From an uncultured Eubacteriales bacterium (GTDB lineage: Bacteria > Bacillota > Clostridia > Oscillospirales > Acutalibacteraceae), in NCBI GenBank assembly GCA_910584745.1, contig CAJUDG010000014.1, forward strand, positions 56,725 to 120,724: a stretch of DNA of 64,000 nucleotides, read 5' to 3'. The notes under the pieces are model-generated. The model was not told the DNA's origin. It made no database searches and saw nothing but the letters and a program-made list of their open reading frames with translations. Position 1 is the stretch's first letter, and every line of letters starts with the position of its first letter. Position numbers and translations under genes: made by a program. Of the stretch, positions 41,834 through 50,537 are shown one piece after another.

Positions 41834-42361
41834 ATGCGAAAGCTCAAAACATGGGAAATCGTCTTACTTGTTATTTTCTACCCGGTCGGTATCTGTGTGC
41901 TGATATACCGCCTATGGAAAAAGAGCAAGCTCAAGCGGGAGGCGGAGGAGGCCCAGCGCACCGCCGCCGAGGAGCGGGAGCGGAGAGCCGCCGCCGACCG
42001 GGAGCGCCGGGCGCGGGAGGAGGCCCGCCGCGCCTCTCTCGACCGCCGTATTTACCGGGTCGGCGGCGTGCCCTTTGACAATGACGACGGCCCGGCGCGT
42101 AACCGTCAAGAGATACTCCGGGAGATAGCGGCGGAGGAGCCGCACCCGAGAGCGTTTTCTCTTGAGGTCTACGATTTCGAGGGGGAGCCCGCCGTCGACG
42201 TGTTCTACAACGGGGAGCAAGTCGGCAATATTGCCAAAAAGGATTTGCCCGGCGTTCTCCCCCTCATGGATAGGTACGCGGGCCTCTCCGATTTTGCCGT
42301 CACGGGCGGCGGGGATAAGTGCGGCCTCGAGATAGCCGTCTATTTCAAGAAAAGCGCATAG
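41834..42361 (+). CDS. Membrane-anchored coiled-coil protein, HIRAN-like C-terminus
   Basis: A 175-residue protein: one N-terminal transmembrane helix (about 9-26), a strongly charged Arg/Glu/Ala coiled coil (30-72), then a globular domain with FSLEVYDFEGEPAVDVFYNG and IAKKDLPGVLPLMD, which resembles HIRAN-type domains. It is the only plus-strand gene in the island, opposite the XRE regulator. AAAAGGAGG precedes the ATG. Function unknown; the HIRAN resemblance is tentative. Confidence 0.6.
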   Translation: MRKLKTWEIVLLVIFYPVGICVLIYRLWKKSKLKREAEEAQRTAAEERERRAAADRERRAREEARRASLDRRIYRVGGVPFDNDDGPARNRQEILREIAAEEPHPRAFSLEVYDFEGEPAVDVFYNGEQVGNIAKKDLPGVLPLMDRYAGLSDFAVTGGGDKCGLEIAVYFKKSA

Positions 42362-42376
42362 CCGCCGGAGGCAAAC

Positions 42377-42414
42377 AAAAAGCGGGCGAGGGTATCAAAC
42401 CCCCGCCCGCTTTT
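42377..42414. terminator. Bidirectional terminator between convergent genes
   Basis: An 11-bp stem with one bulge (42381-42392 with 42401-42411), A-run to the left and T-run to the right. It separates the plus-strand gene ending at 42361 from the minus-strand gene ending at 42416. Confidence 0.8.
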
Positions 42415-42415
42415 C

Positions 42416-42787
42416 TTATTCCTTGTCCGGGAGCGTCTCGAGGAGCCCGGCCCGCTCGAGCGTCCGATAGAGCACGGCGGCGACCTGTTCGCGGGTAATC
42501 GGCTTTTGCCAGTCGAAATTGCCCGCGCCGTCCCCGTCAAAAATGCCCTTGCGCTTGCAATACTCCGTTGCGGCCTTTGCCCATGCGGAGGGGTTGTCTC
42601 CCGTCCCGGCGGGAGCTGTGGGCTCGGCGGGCTTTACGGGCTCCGCCTCGGCGGTATAGTCGATATAGGGCAAGCGGCCCCATTTCCGCCACGTCCGGGT
42701 ATTGTATCTCCCCTTTGCGAGCCTGTAAAACTTCGTCTTGTTCACGTTCAGACGGTAGGCCGTCCGCACCGCCGCCGCGCCGCTCAT
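42416..42787 (-). CDS. Small protein with an SLH (S-layer homology) module
   Basis: A 123-residue protein. The N-terminal 40 residues are basic (TAYRLNVNKTKFYRLAKG). A Pro/Ala linker follows, then one SLH repeat: AWAKAATEYCKRKGIFDGDG, PITREQVAAVLYRTLERAG. SLH modules bind wall polysaccharide and often appear beside phage lysins in Firmicutes. No lysin domain is present. The start at 42787 has GGAGG upstream and overlaps the previous gene by 4 bp. Confidence 0.7.
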   Translation of the reverse strand: MSGAAAVRTAYRLNVNKTKFYRLAKGRYNTRTWRKWGRLPYIDYTAEAEPVKPAEPTAPAGTGDNPSAWAKAATEYCKRKGIFDGDGAGNFDWQKPITREQVAAVLYRTLERAGLLETLPDKE

Positions 42788-43218
42788 GCGTCTACCTCCG
42801 CCGCGAGACTTAACCACCAAAGCGGATTGTTTAGGGCTTTGTTCTCGCACTCGCCGCACTCCTCCGCCGGGCAAGCGTCGCAATACCGACGGTGAAAAGC
42901 CTCGTCCCACGGCCCCGAGAGCACGGGGAGGGGGGAGAGGAAAGCCGCGAGAGCCTCCGGGCTCGCCGTGATTTTCTCGAAATTCGTCGCCGCGTGGCCC
43001 CGGCACATACGCTCGGCTACCCGGCTCCACTCCTGCAAGCCCGCCGCCCGCAAATCCTCGGCGGCGGTCGCCCCGTAAAGCTCGAAAACCGTCCTCGACG
43101 TGTTCATAGCCGCAAGCTCTGCCCGGCGGTATTCCTCCGAGCCCTCCGGGAAGATTTCTAAATCCGCCGCCGCGTGGAGGTACGTCTCGCGGAGGTTTTT
43201 CAAAATATCGTTTTTCAT
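42784..43218 (-). CDS. Phage-like protein of unknown function with a cysteine cluster
   Basis: A 144-residue, Ala/Glu-rich, mostly helical protein. Near the C-terminus, CDACPAEECGECEN holds five closely spaced cysteines that could bind a metal. No family recognised. GAGAGGGG precedes the ATG. Same operon as the SLH protein. Confidence 0.55.
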   Translation of the reverse strand: MKNDILKNLRETYLHAAADLEIFPEGSEEYRRAELAAMNTSRTVFELYGATAAEDLRAAGLQEWSRVAERMCRGHAATNFEKITASPEALAAFLSPLPVLSGPWDEAFHRRYCDACPAEECGECENKALNNPLWWLSLAAEVDA

Positions 43219-43242
43219 GGTATAAGTAATCCCCTCTCGGAT

Positions 43243-43488
43243 TTATTTCTCTGCTTTCCTCCGGCCCCTGTTCCTGATAGAGAGCCGTACCGCCCGCTCC
43301 GCCGCCTCCGCCGAGTACGCCGGGCGAAAGTGCTTGTCGAGCTCGCCCGTCTCGCCCCGCTTGAGCTCCCGGTAAATGGTCGCCGTCGTTACCCCGACCG
43401 CCGCCGCGATTTCGCTCGGCCTCATATCGTCGTTATAGAGCCGCTCAATTTCCCGCCGCTTGCCGAGCGTCAAACAAATTCCCGCCAT
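43243..43488 (-). CDS. Small helix-turn-helix protein (IS30-like HTH)
   Basis: An 81-residue DNA-binding protein. The segment LTLGKRREIERLYNDDM then RPSEIAAAVGVTTATIYREL is a classic HTH like that at the start of IS30 transposases and some phage regulators. No transposase catalytic domain follows. The start at 43488 has GGAGGCGGG upstream; a longer frame to 43608 is unlikely. It is the rightmost gene of the island. Confidence 0.7.
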   Translation of the reverse strand: MAGICLTLGKRREIERLYNDDMRPSEIAAAVGVTTATIYRELKRGETGELDKHFRPAYSAEAAERAVRLSIRNRGRRKAEK

Positions 43489-43600
43489 TTTCCCGCCTCC
43501 TCTCTCTGTTTTTCGATAAAAAAATAGTGCGTCCGAGCTAAATAGCTCTTTCGCACTTAATGATATACCGCGCCCTGTGCCGGACTTTTTGTATTTTTCC

Positions 43601-43629
43601 TTGTGCACTGTCGAAAAATATGTTATAAT
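43601..43629 (+). promoter_or_regulatory. Promoter of the ligase-like gene pair
   Basis: TTGTGC (43601-43606), 17-bp spacer, TATAAT (43624-43629), 46 bp ahead of the ATG at 43675. Confidence 0.6.
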
Positions 43630-43674
43630 GTGCGTAATTAGAAATTTATAAAAGTGGACCGGAAGGTATTGAGA

Positions 43675-45219
43675 ATGAATATATCAGGGCTGAAAAAACA
43701 ACTGACCGGGCACGGCGGCGGTCTCCTGTTCGCCGTCATGGTGCTGCAGCCGCCGCTGGATGTGCTGTCGTATTTTATGAACGAGTACGGCAGCACCCTT
43801 ATCACCACCTCCCTGCGTGCGCTGCTGCTGTTCGCCGTCCTTGCCTACGGCCTTATTGTGGAAAATACCCGCCGGCGGTATCTGACATTCGGGGGAATTA
43901 TCGCCGGCTTCTGGCTGCTGCACGCGCTGAACTGCTTCCGGCTTGGATATATGGACCCGCTGGGCGACCTCGCCGAGTACCTGAAGCTGGTACAGTTTCC
44001 CTTGTGGACCCTTGTCTTTACCACCCTTCTTCAAAGCTGCGAGGGCCTTGACGGCCGTATCAGCGCGGCCCTTGCCATAAACTTCTGCACGGTGCTTGCG
44101 GTGATAGGCCTCTCCTACCTGACCGGCACCCCGGTGTACACCTATTTCAGCCCCTCCCGTGGCGTGAAGATGGGGCTTTTGGGGTGGTTCTCAAACCATA
44201 ACGGCCAGAGCGCCATTGTCTGCATACTGGTTATAGGCCTGCTCCTCTGGGCATACCATACCCGGAGGGTATGGGTATTTACCCTGGCGGGGGCCCTGGG
44301 CTTCACGCTTCTGTACTTCACCGGAACAAGGCTTGCCTACTATTCGGCGCTGCTGACGGCCCTGGGCTTCTGCTTCTTCGCCCTGGTCTCCGGCGGGCGG
44401 ATGCGCCTTTGCTGCATACCCCTTGTCCTGGCCTTTGCGATGCTGGTGATGTTTAGGGGGGTATCTATTATGGAGACCCGTCAGGCCCTGACCGGCGAAT
44501 CCTTCCGTATCTGCCAGGAGCCCACGGACGAGATAATGGGCGAAGACAGGGACTATGTATACGGCGGCGGGGAGATCCCCCCGGGGATAGAGGAAAAGAT
44601 CACCCGGGTATACGAAGATGTGTACGGCGGGCTGAGCTTTGCGGGGGGGACCCTTCTTGGGGACCTTTTGGACCGCTTCGGCACAGAGCGGGTGATGAAA
44701 GCCTATAACTATACCACCAAAGCCACTATCCTCTACGACGGCCGCACCAAAAAGCTGAAGGCCATGTCCCTGCTCTGGGAGGAGCAGGACGCTGTCACAA
44801 GGCTTTTGGGCTTTGAGCGGGCGAACGTGGCCATCGGCTCCAACCTGTACGGCCCGGAAAACGATATTTCGGCCCTGCCCTACTACTATGGATATCTGGG
44901 CTTTGGGCTGTTCCTCTGCTTTGTCGTGTATATATTCCTGCCCATAGCCGTAAGCTTTGTCAGGAATATCCGCTCGCCCGGTAGCTTTCTCACTGTGGAT
45001 ACCGGCGCGTGGCTGATGATAGCCGTCTTTGGCATCGGCGCCGGGCAGCTCTCCGGCAACGTCCTGCAAAACCCCAGCGCCTCCGTCTACCTGTCCCTGG
45101 CGGCGGCGCAGCTTTACCATATTGCCCACACCTATCAGGGCGGCAGGCTCCGGGCCCGGTTCCAGCGGCGGCAGGGGCTTACCATAATACAGAGTCCTGT
45201 GATAAAAGGAGGCGGATGA
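43675..45219 (+). CDS. O-antigen ligase/polymerase-like membrane protein
   Basis: Integral membrane protein of 514 residues, about 11 hydrophobic segments and a large extracytoplasmic loop (about 270-390), the layout of Wzy/WaaL-type proteins. It probably polymerises or attaches a polyprenyl-linked glycan outside the cell. The start at 43675 has GGAAGG upstream; a GTG at 43654 is less likely. The first 60 residues (VLQPPLDVLSYF) and the loop pattern recur in the next gene, a tandem paralogue. The nearest polymer genes lie more than 11 kb away, across the DGR island. Confidence 0.8.
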   Translation: MNISGLKKQLTGHGGGLLFAVMVLQPPLDVLSYFMNEYGSTLITTSLRALLLFAVLAYGLIVENTRRRYLTFGGIIAGFWLLHALNCFRLGYMDPLGDLAEYLKLVQFPLWTLVFTTLLQSCEGLDGRISAALAINFCTVLAVIGLSYLTGTPVYTYFSPSRGVKMGLLGWFSNHNGQSAIVCILVIGLLLWAYHTRRVWVFTLAGALGFTLLYFTGTRLAYYSALLTALGFCFFALVSGGRMRLCCIPLVLAFAMLVMFRGVSIMETRQALTGESFRICQEPTDEIMGEDRDYVYGGGEIPPGIEEKITRVYEDVYGGLSFAGGTLLGDLLDRFGTERVMKAYNYTTKATILYDGRTKKLKAMSLLWEEQDAVTRLLGFERANVAIGSNLYGPENDISALPYYYGYLGFGLFLCFVVYIFLPIAVSFVRNIRSPGSFLTVDTGAWLMIAVFGIGAGQLSGNVLQNPSASVYLSLAAAQLYHIAHTYQGGRLRARFQRRQGLTIIQSPVIKGGG

Positions 45220-45220
45220 A

Positions 45221-46789
45221 ATGCAAAAGCTGAAGAACCTGCTTACTGACAAGCTCCCTGTCATTCTGCTGGGACTGCTGGTCATACAGCCCCCGCTGGA
45301 TGTGCTCTCATATTTTGCGGACCGCTATGGCCTCACCTCCATAACCACCCTTCTGCGCTTCGGCCTGCTGGCCCTGGTGGTCCTTCTGGGCTTCCTGCTG
45401 ACAGAGCGAAAGCGGGTGTACCTTATCCTCGGGGCCGCCGTGGCGGTGTTCTGGCTGGCGCATATGCTCAACTGCTTGCGCATAGGCTATGTATCCCCGG
45501 TGGAGGACGCGGCGAACCTTCTGCGGCTTATGAACTTTCCTCTTTACGTCCTCACCTTCGTCACCGCTCTGGAGGGCAGGCCACAGCTGCGAAGGACCTT
45601 TTACCTGGGGGCCTTTATAGCCTTTCTTGAGATAATACTGTTTACCGCACTGCCCTGGCTTCTGGGGCGGCCGGTATACACCTACGGCACCCTTAAGCTG
45701 GGCGTGCTGGGATGGTTCCTTATCCCCAGCGCCCAGAGCGCCGTTATCGTGCTTGCGGCGCCGTTAGCCATATTCGCCGCGTATAAGAGCGGGAAATACC
45801 CTGTCTATCTGCTGAGCGTGCTGCTGGCTGTGGCCCTGATGTTCATGACCGGCTCGAAGCTCGATTATTTCTCCATATTTATTATCGGCGGCGCATATAT
45901 TTTTCTGTTCCTTATACAGCTTGGAAAAAAGTCCCCCCGCTATGTGCTGCCCCTGGCGGCGCTTGTGGTGCTCTCGGCTGTCTTCAGGGGCCATTCCCCC
46001 ATGGCCGCCCGGGACGCCATGACCGCCTCGTCCCAGGGTATTTACGGCAGCATGATATCCAGCAGCCTGGAGACCTCCGGCGCGGACCAGGCCACGCTGA
46101 ATATAATCCAGAGCGACAACAGCCGCCCCTCCTCCGAACGCCAGCTTGAGAAGGTGCGCCGGGCGGTGCTGCCAATATATTCAGACACCGGCGTTTACGG
46201 CTTCCGCACACAGGAGCTCAACGCCCGCTTCGGCATGTACAATGTCATGGAGGCCTTTGACTATACGGACTCCGCCGAGGTCCTCTCCAACACACGGAAA
46301 ATAAAGCTGACCTACGCAAAGCTTGTATGGCGGGAAAAGGACGTGCTGACACATTTTCTGGGCTTCGAGTACAGGGACTTCATCCTGGGCGGCTCTATCT
46401 ACGACCTGGAAAACGACTTTCCCAGCGTATTGTACAATATGGGCTATCTGGGCTGCGCCGTTTACTTCCTGTTCATAGCCCTGTTCTTCTGCCGGGTGTT
46501 CCGGGCCCTTGCCGGAAGCGTCCGAAATGCCCTGAAGGCCGAAGGCCAAAGCGGCCCCCCGCCCCTTACATGGCTTAGAGGCCTGTGGGCGGGGCTCCGG
46601 CAGTTTCTGACCCTTGAGACGGGCGCCGTCGGAATATGTTTCCTGCTGGCCCTTGGGGCGGCACAGATATCCGGCAACGTCCTGCGCCGCCCTAACGTCA
46701 CCATCTACTTCGCCGTCGCCGCCGCCTGCCTGTACAGCCTTACGGCACCCTGGCAGCGGCCCCGGCGGTCCGGAAAAAAGGAGGTGTAG
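45221..46789 (+). CDS. O-antigen ligase/polymerase-like membrane protein, paralogue
   Basis: A 522-residue membrane protein with the same topology and several shared motifs as its neighbour (VIQPPLDVLSYFADRYG, a GSxYDLENDFPS segment parallel to GSNLYGPENDISA). AAAGGAGGCGG ends inside the previous gene. Probable duplicate with a different glycan specificity. Enzyme I follows 4 bp after its stop. Confidence 0.8.
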   Translation: MQKLKNLLTDKLPVILLGLLVIQPPLDVLSYFADRYGLTSITTLLRFGLLALVVLLGFLLTERKRVYLILGAAVAVFWLAHMLNCLRIGYVSPVEDAANLLRLMNFPLYVLTFVTALEGRPQLRRTFYLGAFIAFLEIILFTALPWLLGRPVYTYGTLKLGVLGWFLIPSAQSAVIVLAAPLAIFAAYKSGKYPVYLLSVLLAVALMFMTGSKLDYFSIFIIGGAYIFLFLIQLGKKSPRYVLPLAALVVLSAVFRGHSPMAARDAMTASSQGIYGSMISSSLETSGADQATLNIIQSDNSRPSSERQLEKVRRAVLPIYSDTGVYGFRTQELNARFGMYNVMEAFDYTDSAEVLSNTRKIKLTYAKLVWREKDVLTHFLGFEYRDFILGGSIYDLENDFPSVLYNMGYLGCAVYFLFIALFFCRVFRALAGSVRNALKAEGQSGPPPLTWLRGLWAGLRQFLTLETGAVGICFLLALGAAQISGNVLRRPNVTIYFAVAAACLYSLTAPWQRPRRSGKKEV

Positions 46790-46793
46790 CCTT

Positions 46794-48500
46794 ATGCTGC
46801 AAGGCATCGCTGTTTCAAGCGGCATCGGCCTTGGAACCGTGCTGATCCTGCGGGAGCATACCCTGGTATTCGACGAGAACCGGCAAATAGACCCCGAACC
46901 CGAAATGTCCCGCTTCTCCAGAGCCGTCAAGGTCTTCTGTGACAACACCGCCAGCCGTATGCGCCATCTGCAGCTCTCCACGAGCCTTGAGGATTCGCGT
47001 ATACTCGAGACCCACATCAATATCGCCAACGACCCCGAGATGACCAGGGAGGTCAGCGGCCTTATCCTCTCTGGCAGCTCCGCCGAGACGGCCTTAAGCA
47101 AGGTCAGCGGCCAGTATATCGCGGCCTTTATGGACTCCCACGACGAACTGACCCGCCTTCGGGCCGAGGACATACGGGACGTGTGCAACGCCATTCTGCA
47201 CCTGCTTCTGGGCGTGGAGGACACCGCCATAAAGAACGCCCCAACGGGCTCCATACTGGTGGCGGAGGAGCTGAGCCCCTCCGCTATGGCGGACCTTGAC
47301 GCCGGACGCATAGCCGGCCTTGTGCTGGAAAAGGGAGGCCCCGCCTCCCACGCCAGCATACTGGCCCGCACCATGGGCCTGCCCGCTGTCTGCGGGATAA
47401 AGGACGCCACCAAGAAGCTGTCCTGCGGGGATTTCATCATCGTGGACGGAGCCCGGGGCGAGGTCATATCCTCCCCGGGCGAGAGGGTCATCGCTGAGTA
47501 CCGCAGCCGCCGTGAGGCCCAGCTGGAGGAGCGCCGCTGTACCGAGCGCTTTCGAGACCGGCGCACCCTCTCGGCCGACGGAAGGGAGTACAGGCTCTAC
47601 TGCAATATAAGTATGCCCAGCGCTGCGGCCGGCGTGGTTGAGTCCGGCGGCGAGGGGGTTGGCCTTTTCCGCACGGAATACCTGTTTATGAACCGCTCCG
47701 CGCCCCCTACCGAGGACGAGCAGGCCGAGGCGTATCTCCAGGCACTTAAGGGCGCCGCCGGTCGGCAGGTGGTTATACGCACCCTGGATATCGGCGGCGA
47801 CAAGAACGTGCCCTGTCTGCCCACCCAGAAGGAGGAGAACCCCTTTCTGGGGCTTAGGGGCGTACGCTGGTGCCTGCAGAACGAGGACATATTCCTGACC
47901 CAGCTGCGGGCCCTGCTGCGGGCCGGCGCGGGAGAAGCCCTGCGCATAATGTTCCCGATGGTCTCCACGCTTTCAGAGCTGCGCGCCTGCCGGCAGCTCA
48001 TAGAAAAGGCAAGGGAGCAGCTTATAAACGAGGGCAGGCCCTGCGCCATGAGCATCCCCGTGGGTGTGATGATAGAGACGCCCTCCGCGGCCCTTATCGC
48101 CGACCATCTGTCCCGGGAGGCGGCCTTTCTCAGTATCGGCACCAACGACCTTACCGGCTATATCATGGCCTGCGACCGGGGCAGCCCCGCGGCAGGGGGC
48201 TTATACGACCCCTTCCACCCGGCGGTGCTGCGGGTACTGCGGCATATCATACGCTGCGGCAGCGCCGGCGGCGCCCCGGTCTCCGTCTGCGGGGAGACCG
48301 CCGCAGACCCGCGGCTGGTCCCGCTGTACATGTCCTACGGCATAGCCAGCTTCAGCGTTTCTGCCGTGGCAGTGCCAAGGGTACGCAAGGCCGTTTCACT
48401 GTGGAGCAAGGCCGAGGCTGACAGCCTTGCCAAGGCCGTCGGACGGCTCGGCACGGCAAAGGAGGTCCGGGAGCTGCTGGACAGCTCTCAGAGAACATAG
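46794..48500 (+). CDS. ptsI: PEP-protein phosphotransferase (PTS enzyme I)
   Basis: Enzyme I of 568 residues that moves phosphate from PEP to HPr. The phospho-histidine is His186 in GGPASHASILAR, and the PEP-binding C-terminal barrel has GEGVGLFRTEYLFM, LDIGGDKNV, MFPMV and the active-site Cys in VSVCGE. Start set by AAAGGAGG. Neither HPr nor a sugar-specific EII is nearby, and its operon mates are polysaccharide membrane proteins. Normal sugar uptake or a regulatory role are both possible. Confidence 0.92.
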   Translation: MLQGIAVSSGIGLGTVLILREHTLVFDENRQIDPEPEMSRFSRAVKVFCDNTASRMRHLQLSTSLEDSRILETHINIANDPEMTREVSGLILSGSSAETALSKVSGQYIAAFMDSHDELTRLRAEDIRDVCNAILHLLLGVEDTAIKNAPTGSILVAEELSPSAMADLDAGRIAGLVLEKGGPASHASILARTMGLPAVCGIKDATKKLSCGDFIIVDGARGEVISSPGERVIAEYRSRREAQLEERRCTERFRDRRTLSADGREYRLYCNISMPSAAAGVVESGGEGVGLFRTEYLFMNRSAPPTEDEQAEAYLQALKGAAGRQVVIRTLDIGGDKNVPCLPTQKEENPFLGLRGVRWCLQNEDIFLTQLRALLRAGAGEALRIMFPMVSTLSELRACRQLIEKAREQLINEGRPCAMSIPVGVMIETPSAALIADHLSREAAFLSIGTNDLTGYIMACDRGSPAAGGLYDPFHPAVLRVLRHIIRCGSAGGAPVSVCGETAADPRLVPLYMSYGIASFSVSAVAVPRVRKAVSLWSKAEADSLAKAVGRLGTAKEVRELLDSSQRT

Positions 48501-48506
48501 AAAATC

Positions 48507-48536
48507 GGGGGAGCCGGGAGGGTCCCCCCTTCTTTT
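48507..48536 (+). terminator. Terminator after ptsI
   Basis: Stem GGGGGA/TCCCCC (48507-48512 with 48523-48528), 10-nt loop, then TTCTTTT. Confidence 0.6.
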
Positions 48537-48550
48537 GCAGTGAAAGGGGC

Positions 48551-48579
48551 TTTTCAAACCCGCCGGGTTGTGGTATAAT
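48551..48579 (+). promoter_or_regulatory. Promoter of typA
   Basis: TTTTCA (48551-48556), 17-bp spacer, TATAAT (48574-48579). The -35 is weak. Confidence 0.45.
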
Positions 48580-48631
48580 AACTGGTTGTATAGCGAAAAT
48601 CAGTTAAGCGGCTGAAAGGAAAGGATAGAAA

Positions 48632-50461
48632 ATGGGAAAAAGAGAAGACCTGCGCAACGTGGCCATCATCGCCCACGTTGACCACGGGAAGACGACTTTA
48701 GTGGACCAGCTGCTGCGGCAGAGCGGCATATTCCGCGCCAACGAGGCCGTGGCGGAGCGTGTGATGGATTCCGGCGACCTTGAGCGGGAGCGGGGCATAA
48801 CCATACTCTCAAAGAATACGGCGGTGAAGTACGGCGACACCAAGATAAATATCGTGGACACCCCCGGCCACGCGGACTTCGGCGGCGAGGTGGAGCGGGT
48901 GCTGATGATGGTGGATGGTGTGCTGCTTTTGGTGGACGCCTTTGAGGGCTGTATGCCCCAGACCCGGTTCGTGCTGAAAAAGGCCCTGGGCCTTGGAAAG
49001 AAGCCCCTGGTGGTGCTCAACAAGATAGACCGCCCGGGGGCCCGGCCCGCCGAGGTGGTGGACGAGGTGCTGGACCTGTTCATAGAGCTGGGGGCCAACG
49101 ACGACCAGCTGGAGTTCCCGGTGGCCTACTGCTCCGCAAGGGACGGCTACGCCACTTTGGACCCCGAGGTGCCCGGTACGGACATGACACCTCTCTTTGA
49201 GATGATACTAAACGAGGTCCCGGCCCCGGAGGGTGACCTTGAGGGCCCCACCCAGGTGCTGTTCTCCAACATCGACTACGACGACTATGTGGGCCGCATA
49301 GGCATCGGCCGAGTGGAGCGCGGCGAGATAAAGGCCGGCCAGCAGGTGGCCATCTGCGGCGGCGGCGAGGAGGGCCATAAGAACGCCAAGATCTCAAAGC
49401 TCTACCAGTTCGAGGGGCTGAAAAGAGTCGAGGCCGAGAGCGCCAAATTGGGCGATATCATTGCCGTCTCTGGCATTGCGAACCTGAACATCGGCGAGAC
49501 CGCCTGCGCTGCCGACTGCATAGAGCCGCTGCCCTTTGTAAAGATAGACGAGCCCACGGTCTCCATGCTCTTTAAAGTCAACGACTCCCCCTTCGCCGGG
49601 CGGGAGGGCAAGTTCGTCACCTCCCGGAATCTGCGGGACCGGCTCTTTAAAGAGGTTGAGACAAACGTGGCAATGCGCGTGGAGGAGACTGACAGCATGG
49701 ACACCTTCAAGGTCTCCGGGCGCGGGGAACTGCACCTCTCAATACTCATCGAGCAGATGCGCCGGGGAGGCTACGAGTTCCAGGTGTCCCCGCCCACGGT
49801 AATCTATAAGGAGAAGGACGGAAAGAAGCTGGAGCCCATGGAGCTTCTGATGATAGAGACCCCCGACAGCTATGTGGGGGCGGTGATGGAGAAGATAGGC
49901 GCGCGCAAGGCAGAGCTTGTGAATATGGGCTCAAGGGAGACCGGCATAACCCATATGGAGTTCAGGATACCCGCAAGGGGGCTCATGGGCTACCGTTCGG
50001 AGTTTCTGACGGACACCAACGGCAACGGCATAATGAACCACGTCTTTGACGGCTATGAGCCCTATAAGGGCGACATCCCCCAGCGGCAGCAGGGCTCCAT
50101 AATCGCCTTTGAGACCGGGGAGTCCACGGCCTATGGTCTTTTCAATACCCAGGACCGGGGCAGGCTCTTTATCGGCCCTGGCGTGGAGGTATACGAGGGC
50201 ATGATAGTGGGGGCCAGCCCCAAGTCTGAGGACCTGGTGGTTAACGTCTGCAAGAAAAAGCACGCCACGAATACCCGCTCCTCCGCCTCTGACGAGGCGC
50301 TGCGGCTTACACCCCACTCAGTGCTGAGCCTTGAGCAGTGCCTCGAGTTCATCAGCGAGGACGAATATGTTGAGGTCACCCCCAAAAGCGTACGCATGAG
50401 AAAAGCCACCCTCTCCCACGAACAAAGGATGAAGCAGCAAAGCCGCAAGAAGTCCGGCTGA
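48632..50461 (+). CDS. typA: Translational GTPase TypA/BipA
   Basis: Ribosome-binding GTPase of 609 residues involved in ribosome assembly and stress or cold growth. P-loop [15 protein letters not shown] (near 13), switch [32 protein letters not shown], followed by EF-G-like domains III/V and the BipA C-terminal domain ([21 protein letters not shown]). Full length. GAAAGG precedes the ATG. Confidence 0.96.
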   Translation: MGKREDLRNVAIIAHVDHGKTTLVDQLLRQSGIFRANEAVAERVMDSGDLERERGITILSKNTAVKYGDTKINIVDTPGHADFGGEVERVLMMVDGVLLLVDAFEGCMPQTRFVLKKALGLGKKPLVVLNKIDRPGARPAEVVDEVLDLFIELGANDDQLEFPVAYCSARDGYATLDPEVPGTDMTPLFEMILNEVPAPEGDLEGPTQVLFSNIDYDDYVGRIGIGRVERGEIKAGQQVAICGGGEEGHKNAKISKLYQFEGLKRVEAESAKLGDIIAVSGIANLNIGETACAADCIEPLPFVKIDEPTVSMLFKVNDSPFAGREGKFVTSRNLRDRLFKEVETNVAMRVEETDSMDTFKVSGRGELHLSILIEQMRRGGYEFQVSPPTVIYKEKDGKKLEPMELLMIETPDSYVGAVMEKIGARKAELVNMGSRETGITHMEFRIPARGLMGYRSEFLTDTNGNGIMNHVFDGYEPYKGDIPQRQQGSIIAFETGESTAYGLFNTQDRGRLFIGPGVEVYEGMIVGASPKSEDLVVNVCKKKHATNTRSSASDEALRLTPHSVLSLEQCLEFISEDEYVEVTPKSVRMRKATLSHEQRMKQQSRKKSG

Positions 50462-50537
50462 GCGCCTGCGGCGCTTACTCCCGCCCATCCGCCCCATTTT
50501 GCCTTAATGGGGGCTGCGCCCCCATTGGCCCGCTTTA
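50462..50537 (+). other. Short intergenic region with a GC hairpin
   Basis: Contains AATGGGGGC and GCCCCCATT (about 50507-50527, 3-nt loop), a 9-bp stem without a T-run. It may slow transcription between typA and the next gene. Confidence 0.35.
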
